Assembly (NCBI RefSeq): GCF_015665295.1
Contig: NZ_JADFAJ010000007.1
Coordinates: 1-64,000 of the forward strand
Origin: Maricaulis sp.
Lineage (GTDB): Bacteria; Pseudomonadota; Alphaproteobacteria; Caulobacterales; Maricaulaceae
Direction: 5' to 3'
Length of the DNA stretch: 64,000 nucleotides
The notes under the pieces were generated by a model that was given only the letters and a program-made list of their open reading frames with translations, was not told the DNA's origin and made no database searches. Made by a program: the position numbers and the translations under genes. How positions within the stretch are numbered: position 1 is the stretch's first letter; every line of letters starts with the position of its first letter. Shown here in pieces: positions 17,213 to 26,561 of the stretch.

Positions 17213-17893
17213 ATGTTTCGCTGGCTTCGCAACAGTTTTCTCACAGGCATTGTCATCGCCACCCCGCTGGGTGTGACCTTCTACCTTATCGTGTCATTCG
17301 TCGGCTTCGTGGACAATGTGGTCAAGCCCCTGATCCCGACGCGCTATAATCCCGAGACATACCTGCCGGCGGACTTCACCATCCCCGGCCTCGGCGTGCT
17401 GATTGCGGTCATACTGCTTACGGCACTGGGCGCCCTGGCGGCGAATTTCTTCGGCCGCACCCTGATCGGCATCGGCGATCGCATTCTCAATGGCGTGCCG
17501 CTGGTTCGCAATGTCTACGGCGCGCTGAAGCAGATCATGGAGACGGTGTTCTCGGGCAAGGCCAATTCCTTCAAGGAGGTCGTGCTGATCGAGTATCCGA
17601 TGAAGGGGCTCTACGTGGTCGCCTTCGTTTCGGCGCAGGGGCAGGGGGATCTCAAGAAGAAGATCAGCGAGGATGTGGTGGCGCTCTTCGTTCCGACGAC
17701 GCCCAACCCGACCTCCGGATTCCTGCTCTACACGCCGAAATCCAACACCATCCATGTCGACATGTCGGTCGAGGAGGCCGCCAAGCTGATCATCTCGTTC
17801 GGCATGGTCACGCCGGACAAACTGCCCAGTGAGGTCAAGGCCAAGCTGCCGACCGGGGTCATGTCACCTTACCGTCCGGACGAGCCGGACTAG
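17213..17893 (+). CDS. DUF502 family inner-membrane protein
   Basis: 226 residues with two transmembrane segments (about residues 8-30 and 58-82) and a cytosolic or periplasmic C-terminal domain. DUF502 signatures include TGIVIATPLGVTFYL, GRTLIGIGDRILNGVPLVRNVY and PTTPNPTSGFLLY. The function is unknown. I use ATG 17213, since similarity begins at FRWLRNSFLTG. The gene ends in a CTAG shared with convergent recG. Confidence 0.85.
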   Translation: MFRWLRNSFLTGIVIATPLGVTFYLIVSFVGFVDNVVKPLIPTRYNPETYLPADFTIPGLGVLIAVILLTALGALAANFFGRTLIGIGDRILNGVPLVRNVYGALKQIMETVFSGKANSFKEVVLIEYPMKGLYVVAFVSAQGQGDLKKKISEDVVALFVPTTPNPTSGFLLYTPKSNTIHVDMSVEEAAKLIISFGMVTPDKLPSEVKAKLPTGVMSPYRPDEPD

Positions 17894-19974
17894 CCGGAGC
17901 GCAGGAAGCGCACACCCTGGTCATGGTCGAACAGGTAGAGCAGGGTGCGAAGTGCTTCACCAAGCTCGCCCTTCAGCTCCGGGTCCTGGTGCACGATCAG
18001 CCGGGCATGGTCATTGGCAAGTTCAATGAGCGCTGAATGAGCTTCGAGGTCTGCCAGCCGAAATTGCGGCAGACCGCTCTGCCGGAGGCCGAGCGGGTCG
18101 CCGGCACCGCGCAGACGCCAGTCCTCCTCGGCAATCTGGAACCCGTCATCGGTCTCGCGCATCATCTCCAGACGTGCCCGCGCCGTGTCCCCCAGCGGTC
18201 CCTTGTAGAGCAGCAGGCATGAGGAGGGCTTGTCGCCGCGTCCGACCCGGCCACGCAACTGGTGCAACTGGGCAAGCCCGAAGCGCTCGGCATGTTCGAT
18301 GATCATGACCGTGGCATCGGGCGCATCGACACCCACCTCGATGACCGTGGTGGCCACCAGAACATCCATCTCGCCAGCCCGGAACCGGGTCGCGATATCT
18401 TCCTTCTCCGCCGGCTTCATGCGCCCGTGCAGAAGGCCGACGCGCTGATCGCCGAGCGCCGCGCGCAGATGGCGCCAGCGATCTTCGGCGGCCGAGAGCT
18501 CGGACATCTCGCTCTCCTCGACCAGAGGACAGACCCAATAGACCCGGTCGCCACGACCGATCGCCCGCCGCACGCCCTCAACGACCTCGTCCAGCCGGTC
18601 CATCGACACGAGCCGGGTGTCGGGCGGTATCCGTCCGGCCGGCTTTTCATCCAGCCGGGAAACGTCAAGATCACCATAGACCGACAGCGACAGGGTGCGC
18701 GGGATTGGCGTGGCGGTCATCACCAGCGTGTCGGGGCGATGTCCTTTTGAGGTCAGGCGCATCCGGTCGGAAACACCGAACCGGTGCTGCTCATCGATCA
18801 CGACCAGGCCAAGATCGGCAAACTCTATTCCGTCCTGGAAGAGCGCGTGGGTACCGCACACGACGTCCACCTCACCGCGCGCCATTCTTTCCAGGATGGC
18901 GGCGCGGGATTTTCCCTTGTCACGTCCGGTCAGGGCTGTGACGGAAATTCCTGCAGGTTCAAGCGTCTCGGTCAGGGTCTTTGCGTGTTGCCTTGCAAGG
19001 ATTTCGGTCGGCGCCATGATCGCTGTCTGGACGCCGGCATCGGCGGCGTGGGCAGCCGCGAGGGCCGCGACAAAGGTTTTGCCGGCGCCGACATCACCGT
19101 GCAGCAACCGGGTCATGCGGGCCTGCGAGCGCATGTCGGCCCGGATTTCCTCGAAGGCACGCAGCTGTGCCCCGGTCGGCTTGAAAGGCGCGGCAGCGAG
19201 AACGGTGTCGACGCGGTCGCCATTGCTTGCCAGTGCCCGTCCCGGCTGGGCCCGGCGGCGGGCGCGGACAATCTGCAGGGCGAGCTGGCGGGCGAAGATC
19301 TCGTCAAAGGCGAGACGCGCGCGTTCGGGCCGGTCGGGGTCGAGAGAGACCGCGCCCTCCGGCGCGTGCAGGGCTTTCATCGCCGGCTTGAAAGCCGGCC
19401 AGCCATGCGACCCGCGCAGATCGCCGGGTATCCATTCCGGCAGGTCCGGCAGGAAGGTCAGAGCGCCGGCAATGGCGCGGCGCATGACTTTTGCAGTGAG
19501 ACCGGCGGTCAGCGGATAGACCGGCTCGATCAGCGCCATGTCGGCCGCTTCGTCCTCGCTGGCAATCAGATCCGGGTGGACAATCTGGATCTCCGATCCG
19601 AAGCGCTCGAGCTTGCCTGACACGACCCGGGTTTCGCCTTCGGGCAGGAGCTTGCTCAGATAGTCACGTCGAGCGTGGAAGAAGATCAGGTGCAAAAACC
19701 CGGTCTGATCGCGCATCCGCACCTTGTAGGGCTGGCCCTGTCGCTGGGCTGGAATGTGCGTTTCCACGATCGCGGTGAGCGTCACGATCTCACCGGTCGG
19801 CGAATCGGCGATGGCGACCCGGCGGCTGCGATCCACCACGCCCGTGGGCGGTGTGAACAGGACATCGCGAATGCGCCCGCCACACACTTTTTCCACCAGC
19901 GTCGCCAGGCGCGGGCCGATGCCGGGCAGTTTGGTGACATCCTGGAAGAGCGGAAAGAGAATCTCGGGGCGCAT
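17890..19974 (-). CDS. recG: ATP-dependent DNA helicase RecG
   Basis: 694 residues. Branch-migration helicase that regresses stalled forks. The N-terminal wedge/OB domain starts with LFPLFQDVTKLPGIGPRLA; helicase motifs follow: Walker A HGDVGAGKT, DEQH box VIDEQHRFGV, TATPIPRTL, and the GRVGRGD motif VI. I choose ATG 19974 with AAGGTG upstream. The track ATG 20052 would make the N-terminus start on the complement of the sdhE start codon. RecG diverges from sdhE-mfd, so two DNA repair genes share a promoter region. Confidence 0.95.
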   Translation of the reverse strand: MRPEILFPLFQDVTKLPGIGPRLATLVEKVCGGRIRDVLFTPPTGVVDRSRRVAIADSPTGEIVTLTAIVETHIPAQRQGQPYKVRMRDQTGFLHLIFFHARRDYLSKLLPEGETRVVSGKLERFGSEIQIVHPDLIASEDEAADMALIEPVYPLTAGLTAKVMRRAIAGALTFLPDLPEWIPGDLRGSHGWPAFKPAMKALHAPEGAVSLDPDRPERARLAFDEIFARQLALQIVRARRRAQPGRALASNGDRVDTVLAAAPFKPTGAQLRAFEEIRADMRSQARMTRLLHGDVGAGKTFVAALAAAHAADAGVQTAIMAPTEILARQHAKTLTETLEPAGISVTALTGRDKGKSRAAILERMARGEVDVVCGTHALFQDGIEFADLGLVVIDEQHRFGVSDRMRLTSKGHRPDTLVMTATPIPRTLSLSVYGDLDVSRLDEKPAGRIPPDTRLVSMDRLDEVVEGVRRAIGRGDRVYWVCPLVEESEMSELSAAEDRWRHLRAALGDQRVGLLHGRMKPAEKEDIATRFRAGEMDVLVATTVIEVGVDAPDATVMIIEHAERFGLAQLHQLRGRVGRGDKPSSCLLLYKGPLGDTARARLEMMRETDDGFQIAEEDWRLRGAGDPLGLRQSGLPQFRLADLEAHSALIELANDHARLIVHQDPELKGELGEALRTLLYLFDHDQGVRFLRSG

Positions 19975-20050
19975 GTTCTGCACCTTATCGGCAAGTTGTG
20001 CGGCTGCCACCGGTCGACGGCGGCGATGGGGAGGACTATATGCCCCGGTC

Positions 20051-20344
20051 ATGACCGATCACACAGAAACCCAACGCAAGAAACTGCGCATTCGCGCCTG
20101 GCGCCGCGGCTTCAAGGAAGCCGACCTCATCCTTGGGCGTTATGCGGACGCGCATCTGGACGGGCTCGATGCGGCTGAACTCGATGCTTTCGAGACGCTG
20201 CTCGACGAGGCTGATGCCGATATCTACGCCTGGATCATCGGCAAGGTGCCGACTCCGGAGCGTTTCGACACCTCGGTCATGGCCGCGCTCAAGGAATTCC
20301 GTGTTGATGCCGACGCCGCATTCGGTGACGGGCCAAAGGAATAG
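20051..20344 (+). CDS. sdhE: FAD assembly factor SdhE (Sdh5/YgfY family)
   Basis: 97 residues. Small helical protein that promotes covalent attachment of FAD to succinate dehydrogenase. The motif RRGFKEADLILGRYA carries the RGxxE signature, and the AELDAFETLLDEADADIYAWI helix and C-terminal region fit the family. Start is ATG 20051; its first codon forms a GTCATGAC palindrome that also gives an ATG on the other strand. Five bases separate it from mfd. Confidence 0.93.
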   Translation: MTDHTETQRKKLRIRAWRRGFKEADLILGRYADAHLDGLDAAELDAFETLLDEADADIYAWIIGKVPTPERFDTSVMAALKEFRVDADAAFGDGPKE

Positions 20345-20349
20345 GCATT

Positions 20350-23300
20350 GTGAGCGACACGACGACGACCGGCCTGTCGGAAATTGAGATGATCGCGGCC
20401 GTGCGGGGCCAGGCGACCGTATGCGGAGCGCCGGAAGGCCTGGATGCGCTCGTCTTCGCCGATACGGCGCGTCTGCGCGGCGGCGTGAACGTGTTTGTGG
20501 CGCGCGATGATTCCCGCGCCGCCGCCTTTGTATCCGCGCTGCAATTTTTCGCGCCGGATACTGAATTGCTGAGACTGCCGGCCTGGGACTGCCAGCCCTA
20601 TGACCGGATTTCGCCCAGCCCGCGGATCGCGGCGCGTCGTGCGGCAACCCTGGCGCGGCTGGCGTCTGCCGGCTTGCCGGATACGGTGCTGGTCGTCACC
20701 ACGGTCAATGCGATGGCCCAGCGCGTACCACCGCGTGCTGTCCTCGAGGGGGCCGGGATCGCCATTCGCCCGGGCGGAAGTGTCGAGCTCGACGCACTGA
20801 TCCGCCATTTCACGGTCAATGGCTATGCCCGCGCGACAACAGTGATGGAGCCCGGCGACTTCGCCGTGCGGGGCGGGGTTGTGGATGTCTATCCGCCGGG
20901 CGCCGCGGAACCGGTCCGGCTCGACTTTTTCGGCGACACGCTGGAATCGATCCGCGCCTTTGATCCGGAAACCCAACGCTCCCTGCGCCAGCTCAAGGCC
21001 GTGGACTTCACCCCGGTCAGTGAGGTCCTGCTGGATGAGGCGAGCATTTCGCGCTTCCGGTCTGGTTTCGTGAAGACGTTCGGCGCCGTGCGCGGCGGTG
21101 ATCCGGTCTATGAAGCGGTCAGCGCCGGCGCTCGTCCGGCCGGTGTCGAACACTGGATGCCGCTGTTCTACGAGCATCTCGACACGCCGTTCGACTATCT
21201 GCCCGACAACACGCTAATCGCGATTGACCATCTCGCCGATGAAGCGCTCGACGAACGTCTGAGCCAGGTTGCCGATTATTACGACGCGCGCATTGCGGCC
21301 GGTGAGAGCAAGCATGAATCGGCCCTGTCGGCACCGACCTATCGGGCCCTGCCGGCCAAGGCGCTCTATTTTGCCCCTCAGGACTGGGACAGGGCGCTGG
21401 GTGATCGACCCGTGCGCCGCTATACGGCTTTTCGCGATCCCGGCGCGCAGACCATCGATATTGCCGGCAAGCAGGGGCGGGGCTTTACCGCCGAGCGCGC
21501 CGCCGAGAACACCAATGTGTTCGACGCTGTGGCCTCGCACATCAAAGCCCTGACCGGCGCCGGCAAGACCGTCATGCTGGCCTCCTGGACCGGCGGTGCC
21601 TCGGAGCGACTGGCCAGCGTCCTGCAGGATCACGGCCTGGCGCGGATCCCGCTTCTGGAAAGCTGGTCCGACGTGGCCTCTGGCGGCAAGGGCGGTGTGT
21701 GCCGCGCCGTGCTGCCACTGGAACGCGGCTTCGAGACCGAGACCCTGGCCGTAATTTCCGAGCAGGACATTCTCGGTGACCGGCTGGCGCGACCACGCAA
21801 GAAGCGCAAGTCAGCCGATATCATCGTCGAGGCCGGCGCCCTGTCACCCGGCGACCTCGTCATCCATGTGGACCATGGTCTCGGACGGTTTATCGGCCTG
21901 AAAACCCTGCCGGTGCAGGATGCGCCGCACGATTGTATCGAGCTGGAATATGCCGGCCAGGCCAAGCTCTATCTGCCGGTCGAGAATATCGAGCTCCTGT
22001 CGCGCTATGGCGCCGAGTCGGAGACAGCGCAGCTTGACAAGCTGGGCGGTGTGGCGTGGCAGGCCCGCAAGGCAAAAGCCAAGAAGCGGCTTCGCGACAT
22101 GGCTGACCAGCTCATCAAGATCGCGGCTCAGCGGCTGGCGCGCACGGCCGAGCCAATCGAGCCGGCATCGGGCGTATTCGACGAATTCTGTGCGGCCTTC
22201 CCCTATCCCGAAACAGATGATCAGCTCAACGCGATCGACGATGTCCTGACCGATCTGGGCAAGGGACGCCCCATGGACCGGCTGATTTGCGGCGATGTCG
22301 GCTTTGGCAAGACCGAGGTCGCGCTGCGGGCCGCCTTCGTGGTGGCCATGAGTGGTCAGCAGGTGGCCATCGTCGCACCGACGACCCTGCTGGCCCGGCA
22401 GCACTTCAAGACGTTCAGCGACCGTTTCCGCGGCTGGCCGGTCAAGGTGCGCCTGTTGTCGCGCCTGGTCTCGGCCAAGGAAGCCAAGGCCACGCGCGAC
22501 GAGCTCGCGGCCGGCAAGGTCGAGATTGTCATCGGTACGCATGCGCTGCTGGCGAAGACCGTGAAATTCTCCGATCTCGGCCTTCTGGTCGTCGACGAGG
22601 AGCAGCATTTCGGAGTCAAGCACAAGGAAAGGCTGAAGGAATTGCGCTCCGACGTGCACGTCCTGACGCTGACTGCGACGCCGATCCCGCGCACGCTGCA
22701 GCTCGCTCTCACGGGTATTCGTGACCTCTCCATCATCGCCACGCCGCCGGTCGACCGCCTGGCCGTGCGCACCTATGTCGCGCCCTTTGATCCGGTCAGC
22801 GTGCGCGAAGCCCTGCTGCGCGAGAAATACCGCGGCGGACAGGCCTTTTTCGTGGTGCCGCGGATCACCGATCTGGACGAGACCGTGACCTTCCTGCGCG
22901 AGAGTGTGCCCGAGGTGAGTTTCGTGTCGGCACACGGCCAGATGGCGGCCTCGCAGCTCGAGGACATCATGACCGCCTTCTATGAGGGCCGGTATGACGT
23001 CCTGCTTTCGACCACGATCGTGGAATCCGGGATCGACATTCCCACCGCCAACACGCTGATCGTCCACCGGGCCGACCGGTTCGGCCTGTCGCAGCTCTAC
23101 CAGCTGCGCGGGCGGGTCGGGCGCTCCAAGACGCGCGCCTATGCCTATCTGACAACCCCGATGCGCCAGAAGATCACCGACAGCGCTGAAAAGCGGCTCA
23201 AGGTCATGCAATCGCTCGACTCGCTCGGCGCCGGTTTCACCCTGGCCTCGCATGATCTCGATCTGCGCGGCGGTGGCAATCTTCTCGGCGAGGAACAGTC

Positions 23301-23865
23301 AGGCCATATCAGGGATGTCGGGGTCGAACTCTACCAGTCCATGCTGGAAGAGGCGGTCGCCTCGCTGCGCTCCGGCGGCGATGAGAGCGAGGAGGGCGAC
23401 TGGTCGCCGCAAATCAATGCCGGCGCCGCCGTCCTCATTCCCGATTATTATGTCGCGGATCTCGATGTTCGCCTGCAGCTTTATCGCCGCCTGTCCTCGC
23501 TCGACGAAAAGGCCGAGCGTGAAGGCTATGCCGCGGAGCTGATCGACCGCTTCGGCCCGCTTCCCGGTGAGGTCGAGACACTGCTTCGCGTCGTGGCCGT
23601 CAAGGCATTGTGCAAGAAGGCCGGTATCGAGAAGGTCGATGCCGGGCCCAAGGGCGCGGTCATCCATTTCCGCAATGACCGTTTTGCCGATCCAGCTGGG
23701 CTCATCGCCCACATCTCGGCCAATCCGGCGCTGTTCAAGGTCCGTCCCGACCACAAGCTGGTGCTGCGCGCCGAATGGGACGAGCCGGAAGACCGTCTGC
23801 GGGCCATCGAGCGCGCCATGGCGCCGCTGGCTGACCTGGCGATAAAGGCAAGGGCGGCGAGTTGA
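20350..23865 (+). CDS. mfd: Transcription-repair coupling factor Mfd
   Basis: 1171 residues from GTG 20350. Removes RNA polymerase stalled at DNA lesions and recruits UvrA. Domain order: UvrB-homology module (LPAWDCQPYDRISPSP), CarD-like RNA polymerase interaction domain (DLVIHVDHGLGRFIGL at about residue 500), then a RecG-like translocase with Walker A CGDVGFGKTEVA, DEEQHFGV, TATPIPRTLQLALTG and QLRGRVGRS, and the C-terminal TRCF domain. Full length with no disruption seen. Confidence 0.97.
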   Translation: MSDTTTTGLSEIEMIAAVRGQATVCGAPEGLDALVFADTARLRGGVNVFVARDDSRAAAFVSALQFFAPDTELLRLPAWDCQPYDRISPSPRIAARRAATLARLASAGLPDTVLVVTTVNAMAQRVPPRAVLEGAGIAIRPGGSVELDALIRHFTVNGYARATTVMEPGDFAVRGGVVDVYPPGAAEPVRLDFFGDTLESIRAFDPETQRSLRQLKAVDFTPVSEVLLDEASISRFRSGFVKTFGAVRGGDPVYEAVSAGARPAGVEHWMPLFYEHLDTPFDYLPDNTLIAIDHLADEALDERLSQVADYYDARIAAGESKHESALSAPTYRALPAKALYFAPQDWDRALGDRPVRRYTAFRDPGAQTIDIAGKQGRGFTAERAAENTNVFDAVASHIKALTGAGKTVMLASWTGGASERLASVLQDHGLARIPLLESWSDVASGGKGGVCRAVLPLERGFETETLAVISEQDILGDRLARPRKKRKSADIIVEAGALSPGDLVIHVDHGLGRFIGLKTLPVQDAPHDCIELEYAGQAKLYLPVENIELLSRYGAESETAQLDKLGGVAWQARKAKAKKRLRDMADQLIKIAAQRLARTAEPIEPASGVFDEFCAAFPYPETDDQLNAIDDVLTDLGKGRPMDRLICGDVGFGKTEVALRAAFVVAMSGQQVAIVAPTTLLARQHFKTFSDRFRGWPVKVRLLSRLVSAKEAKATRDELAAGKVEIVIGTHALLAKTVKFSDLGLLVVDEEQHFGVKHKERLKELRSDVHVLTLTATPIPRTLQLALTGIRDLSIIATPPVDRLAVRTYVAPFDPVSVREALLREKYRGGQAFFVVPRITDLDETVTFLRESVPEVSFVSAHGQMAASQLEDIMTAFYEGRYDVLLSTTIVESGIDIPTANTLIVHRADRFGLSQLYQLRGRVGRSKTRAYAYLTTPMRQKITDSAEKRLKVMQSLDSLGAGFTLASHDLDLRGGGNLLGEEQSGHIRDVGVELYQSMLEEAVASLRSGGDESEEGDWSPQINAGAAVLIPDYYVADLDVRLQLYRRLSSLDEKAEREGYAAELIDRFGPLPGEVETLLRVVAVKALCKKAGIEKVDAGPKGAVIHFRNDRFADPAGLIAHISANPALFKVRPDHKLVLRAEWDEPEDRLRAIERAMAPLADLAIKARAAS

Positions 23866-24041
23866 TCCGGGCAGGCAGGGCCACACCCTTCAACAGGGGA
23901 TGGGCGTGTTGCCGGCAATTGTCCGACCTTGGCATCCGCCATGGCTCGCCGCTGCCGCACCATTGCGATCAGCCTGGCGCGGCTGGCCGGACCGGGTGCC
24001 GCTGGCAGGGGCGTCTGCATGCGCGCCGGACGCCGGGCTGA

Positions 24042-25358
24042 TCAGGCGCTGGCGATAATCGGTCTGGGCCGGACCAGACTGCGCAAAGCGCGTTCCACCA
24101 ACGCTTCGGCGGTTTCCCCGGGGCGGGTCTGAATCGGTGCGGCGCGCACGCTGAGCCGGAAGGGTCGCAGCGGATCATCGCTTTCGAATGCGGTGCATTC
24201 GGCAATCGCCGCGACACGGGCCGCCACGCAGTCAATCCCGACCGGGTCGGTGAAGGGCAGGACGGCGAGGAAAACATCTTCCTCGAACCGTGCCGCCGCA
24301 TCTTCGGTGCGCAGCAGATGACGCAGCATGGCCGCGAATTGGCGCCGGGCCTTTTCCGCGGATACCTCATCGGGCCGCTCATGTCCTTCCGGCAGCAAGG
24401 TCTGCAAGGCAATCAGCGAGAAATTGAGCTCGTCACGGCCGGCCGCGTTGAGCAGGTCCTGGATGTGCGAAACCAGATAGGCGGAATGAAAGAGCCCGGT
24501 TTCGATATCCAGCGAGCGGGTGTCGCGGCAGGATTCAAGGATCGCCTTTGCCTCGCGCCGGCGACGACGTTCCGCGGTCAGCGTCAGCACGCGTTCGCGC
24601 AATTCCCCGTCCTCGGTGCGCGGCGGCAGGAGGTCGGAGACGCCGCGCGCAAAGGCTTCTTCAGCCGCCCCGGGGTCGACCTCATCGGTCAGCAACAGCA
24701 CGGGCGTGTGGTAGAGCCGCGCATTGCGGCGCATGGCGGACGAGATCGTGAAGGCGATATCGCGCTTGCCCGAGGCATTCAGCACCACGGCGTCGAAGGC
24801 ACGCTCGTGCAGATAGTCAAAGGCGGAATAGGACGAGAAGGCGGCAATCACGTCGGCATTCACCGCGGCGAGCGTGTGCTGCAGCGCCATGAAGCGCGGC
24901 GAGGCATCACCGACATAAAGAACGCAAGGCGGCTGGTCGTGCCGTTCCACAAGACCCGGTTTCTGACCGTAAAGCATGCTGACCTCGGTGCGCCGCCGCG
25001 CCATGATTTCCATGGTGTGCAGGCGGAAGAGGGCGCGGATGCGGGCGGCGACCTGGACGGCCGGAGCAGGCTCGCGGACCCAGGCATCGACCTGGTCGGT
25101 GGGGCCAAAGCTGTCGGGTCCGACGACGAGAAGCGGTCTTTCGCCCGGTGCAAACCGATCAAAAGCCCTGATGCCGTCTTCGACATCGCGATCACTTTCG
25201 GCGAGTATGACGGCGACCGCCCAGTAATGGTGGCGGCGGGCAGGCGGGCTGTCCGCGCGGACGAGACGGCAATTCAGCGCGAGGCGCCCGAGCTTTTCAG
25301 CCAAGGCTTCCACACGATCGGACAATCCGAATACAAGGACGTCGAGTTCGCGTCCCAT
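24042..25358 (-). CDS. Degenerate REC-REC-GGDEF protein (PleD/PopA-like architecture)
   Basis: 438 residues from ATG 25358, which follows GGGGGAC. Two receiver-like domains are seen (about residues 4-115 and 140-255), then a cyclase-like domain. The second receiver has VLN where the phosphoacceptor Asp is expected, and DLLPP where the conserved Lys-Pro follows. The cyclase domain has FEEDVFLAVLPF at the GGDEF position, so it should not make c-di-GMP. The same arrangement is known for Caulobacter PopA, a catalytically inactive c-di-GMP effector that directs proteolysis at the pole. A binding or scaffold role is inferred; a c-di-GMP inhibitory-site motif was not confirmed. It is convergent with mfd. 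Confidence 0.6.
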   Translation of the reverse strand: MGRELDVLVFGLSDRVEALAEKLGRLALNCRLVRADSPPARRHHYWAVAVILAESDRDVEDGIRAFDRFAPGERPLLVVGPDSFGPTDQVDAWVREPAPAVQVAARIRALFRLHTMEIMARRRTEVSMLYGQKPGLVERHDQPPCVLYVGDASPRFMALQHTLAAVNADVIAAFSSYSAFDYLHERAFDAVVLNASGKRDIAFTISSAMRRNARLYHTPVLLLTDEVDPGAAEEAFARGVSDLLPPRTEDGELRERVLTLTAERRRRREAKAILESCRDTRSLDIETGLFHSAYLVSHIQDLLNAAGRDELNFSLIALQTLLPEGHERPDEVSAEKARRQFAAMLRHLLRTEDAAARFEEDVFLAVLPFTDPVGIDCVAARVAAIAECTAFESDDPLRPFRLSVRAAPIQTRPGETAEALVERALRSLVRPRPIIASA

Positions 25359-25453
25359 TCGTCCCCCAGCCATTGCCCCCGGTCCTCCGGTATTTCGCGA
25401 GTTTGTCACAAGTGCCACGCTTTCAAAACAATCGATTCGAGAGGTGAAGTCCC

Positions 25454-26545
25454 ATGAAAGCCCAAGGTCCTCTAAAAGGCGTTAAAGTGCTGGAGTTTGT
25501 CGGCCTGGGTCCGGCGCCTTTTTGCGCCATGATGCTGTCGGATATGGGCGCGGACGTGGTCCGGATCGACCGGCCGGGCGCGCATGGCGGCGGTGCCCAT
25601 GATGTGATGGCGCGCGGACGGCGCTCGATCGCACTCAATCTCAAGGACGAGGCCGAGCTCGAGACGGCCCGACAACTCATCGCTTCGGCCGACATAGTGC
25701 TGGAAGGCTATCGCCCCGGTGTCATGGAGCGTCTGGGCCTGGGACCGGACATCGCATTGAACCGCAATCCGGCGCTGGTCTATGGCCGCATGACGGGATG
25801 GGGGCAATTCGGCCCACTGGCCCATGCTGCCGGTCATGACCTCAACTATATCGCCCTGACCGGCGCCCTCGGCGCGATCGGGGATGCAGAGAAGCCGGCC
25901 ATTCCGCTCAATCTTGTCGGCGATTTCGGCGGGGGCGCCATGTATCTCGGCTTTGGTGTGCTGGCGGCCCTGCATCATGCCCGTGCGACGGGTGAGGGCC
26001 AGGTCGTCGACGCCGCCATTGTCGATGGCGCGACCTCATTGATGGCCTCGCAACACCAGCTGGCAGCCTTTGGCCTCTGGTCGCCCAGGCGCGGCACCAA
26101 TCTGCTCGACGGCGCCGCGCATTTCTACACGGTCTATGAATGCGCTGATGGCGGCTTTGTCTCGGTCGGCCCTCTGGAGCCGGAATTCTATGCCCTGTTG
26201 TGCGAAAAGACCGGCTTCGATGGTGAGGCCTGGCCGGCCGACTGGAGCGGCAAGGGCTGGCCGGAGGCCAAGGCGGCCCTGGCGGCCCTGTTCCGCAGTC
26301 AGTCACGGGCGCATTGGTGTGACTTGCTGGAAGGCACGGATGCCTGTTTCGCGCCGGTCCTCGATTATGAAGAATCGGCCCGCCATCCGCACATGGTCGA
26401 GCGCGGCGTCTATGTCGAGCTGGACGGGGTGAGGCAGGCGGCTCCCGCGCCGCGGTTCTCGCGCACGCCCGGTGCGATCCAGGGAGCCGCACCGAAACCG
26501 GGAGCGGATCGCGAGGCGGTCCTGGCCGACTGGCTCGACGCGTGA
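25454..26545 (+). CDS. CaiB/BaiF family CoA-transferase (alpha-methylacyl-CoA racemase-like)
   Basis: 363 residues of the family III CoA-transferase fold: [23 protein letters not shown], then DVVRIDRPG and RRSIALNLK. An acid/base His lies in [11 protein letters not shown] and the catalytic Asp in [13 protein letters not shown]. The His-Asp pair and length fit alpha-methylacyl-CoA racemase, acting on branched-chain acyl-CoAs, better than a true transferase. No fatty acid degradation genes are adjacent. AGAGGTGAAG is upstream of the ATG. Confidence 0.87.
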   Translation: MKAQGPLKGVKVLEFVGLGPAPFCAMMLSDMGADVVRIDRPGAHGGGAHDVMARGRRSIALNLKDEAELETARQLIASADIVLEGYRPGVMERLGLGPDIALNRNPALVYGRMTGWGQFGPLAHAAGHDLNYIALTGALGAIGDAEKPAIPLNLVGDFGGGAMYLGFGVLAALHHARATGEGQVVDAAIVDGATSLMASQHQLAAFGLWSPRRGTNLLDGAAHFYTVYECADGGFVSVGPLEPEFYALLCEKTGFDGEAWPADWSGKGWPEAKAALAALFRSQSRAHWCDLLEGTDACFAPVLDYEESARHPHMVERGVYVELDGVRQAAPAPRFSRTPGAIQGAAPKPGADREAVLADWLDA

Positions 26546-26561
26546 ACCACGCGCCGGCCTG

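Noticed and set aside
19974-20052. Longer recG N-terminus from ATG 20052
   Set aside because: The added 26 residues are not family-like and the ATG is just the other strand of the sdhE start codon palindrome.
21844-23253. 469-codon minus-strand ORF
   Set aside because: Antisense shadow of mfd, whose helicase motifs fix the coding strand.
23866-24041. Possible small genes between mfd and the REC-REC-GGDEF gene
   Set aside because: Candidate frames are Pro/Arg/Ala-rich antisense extensions without start signals; I see nothing supportable in these 176 bases.
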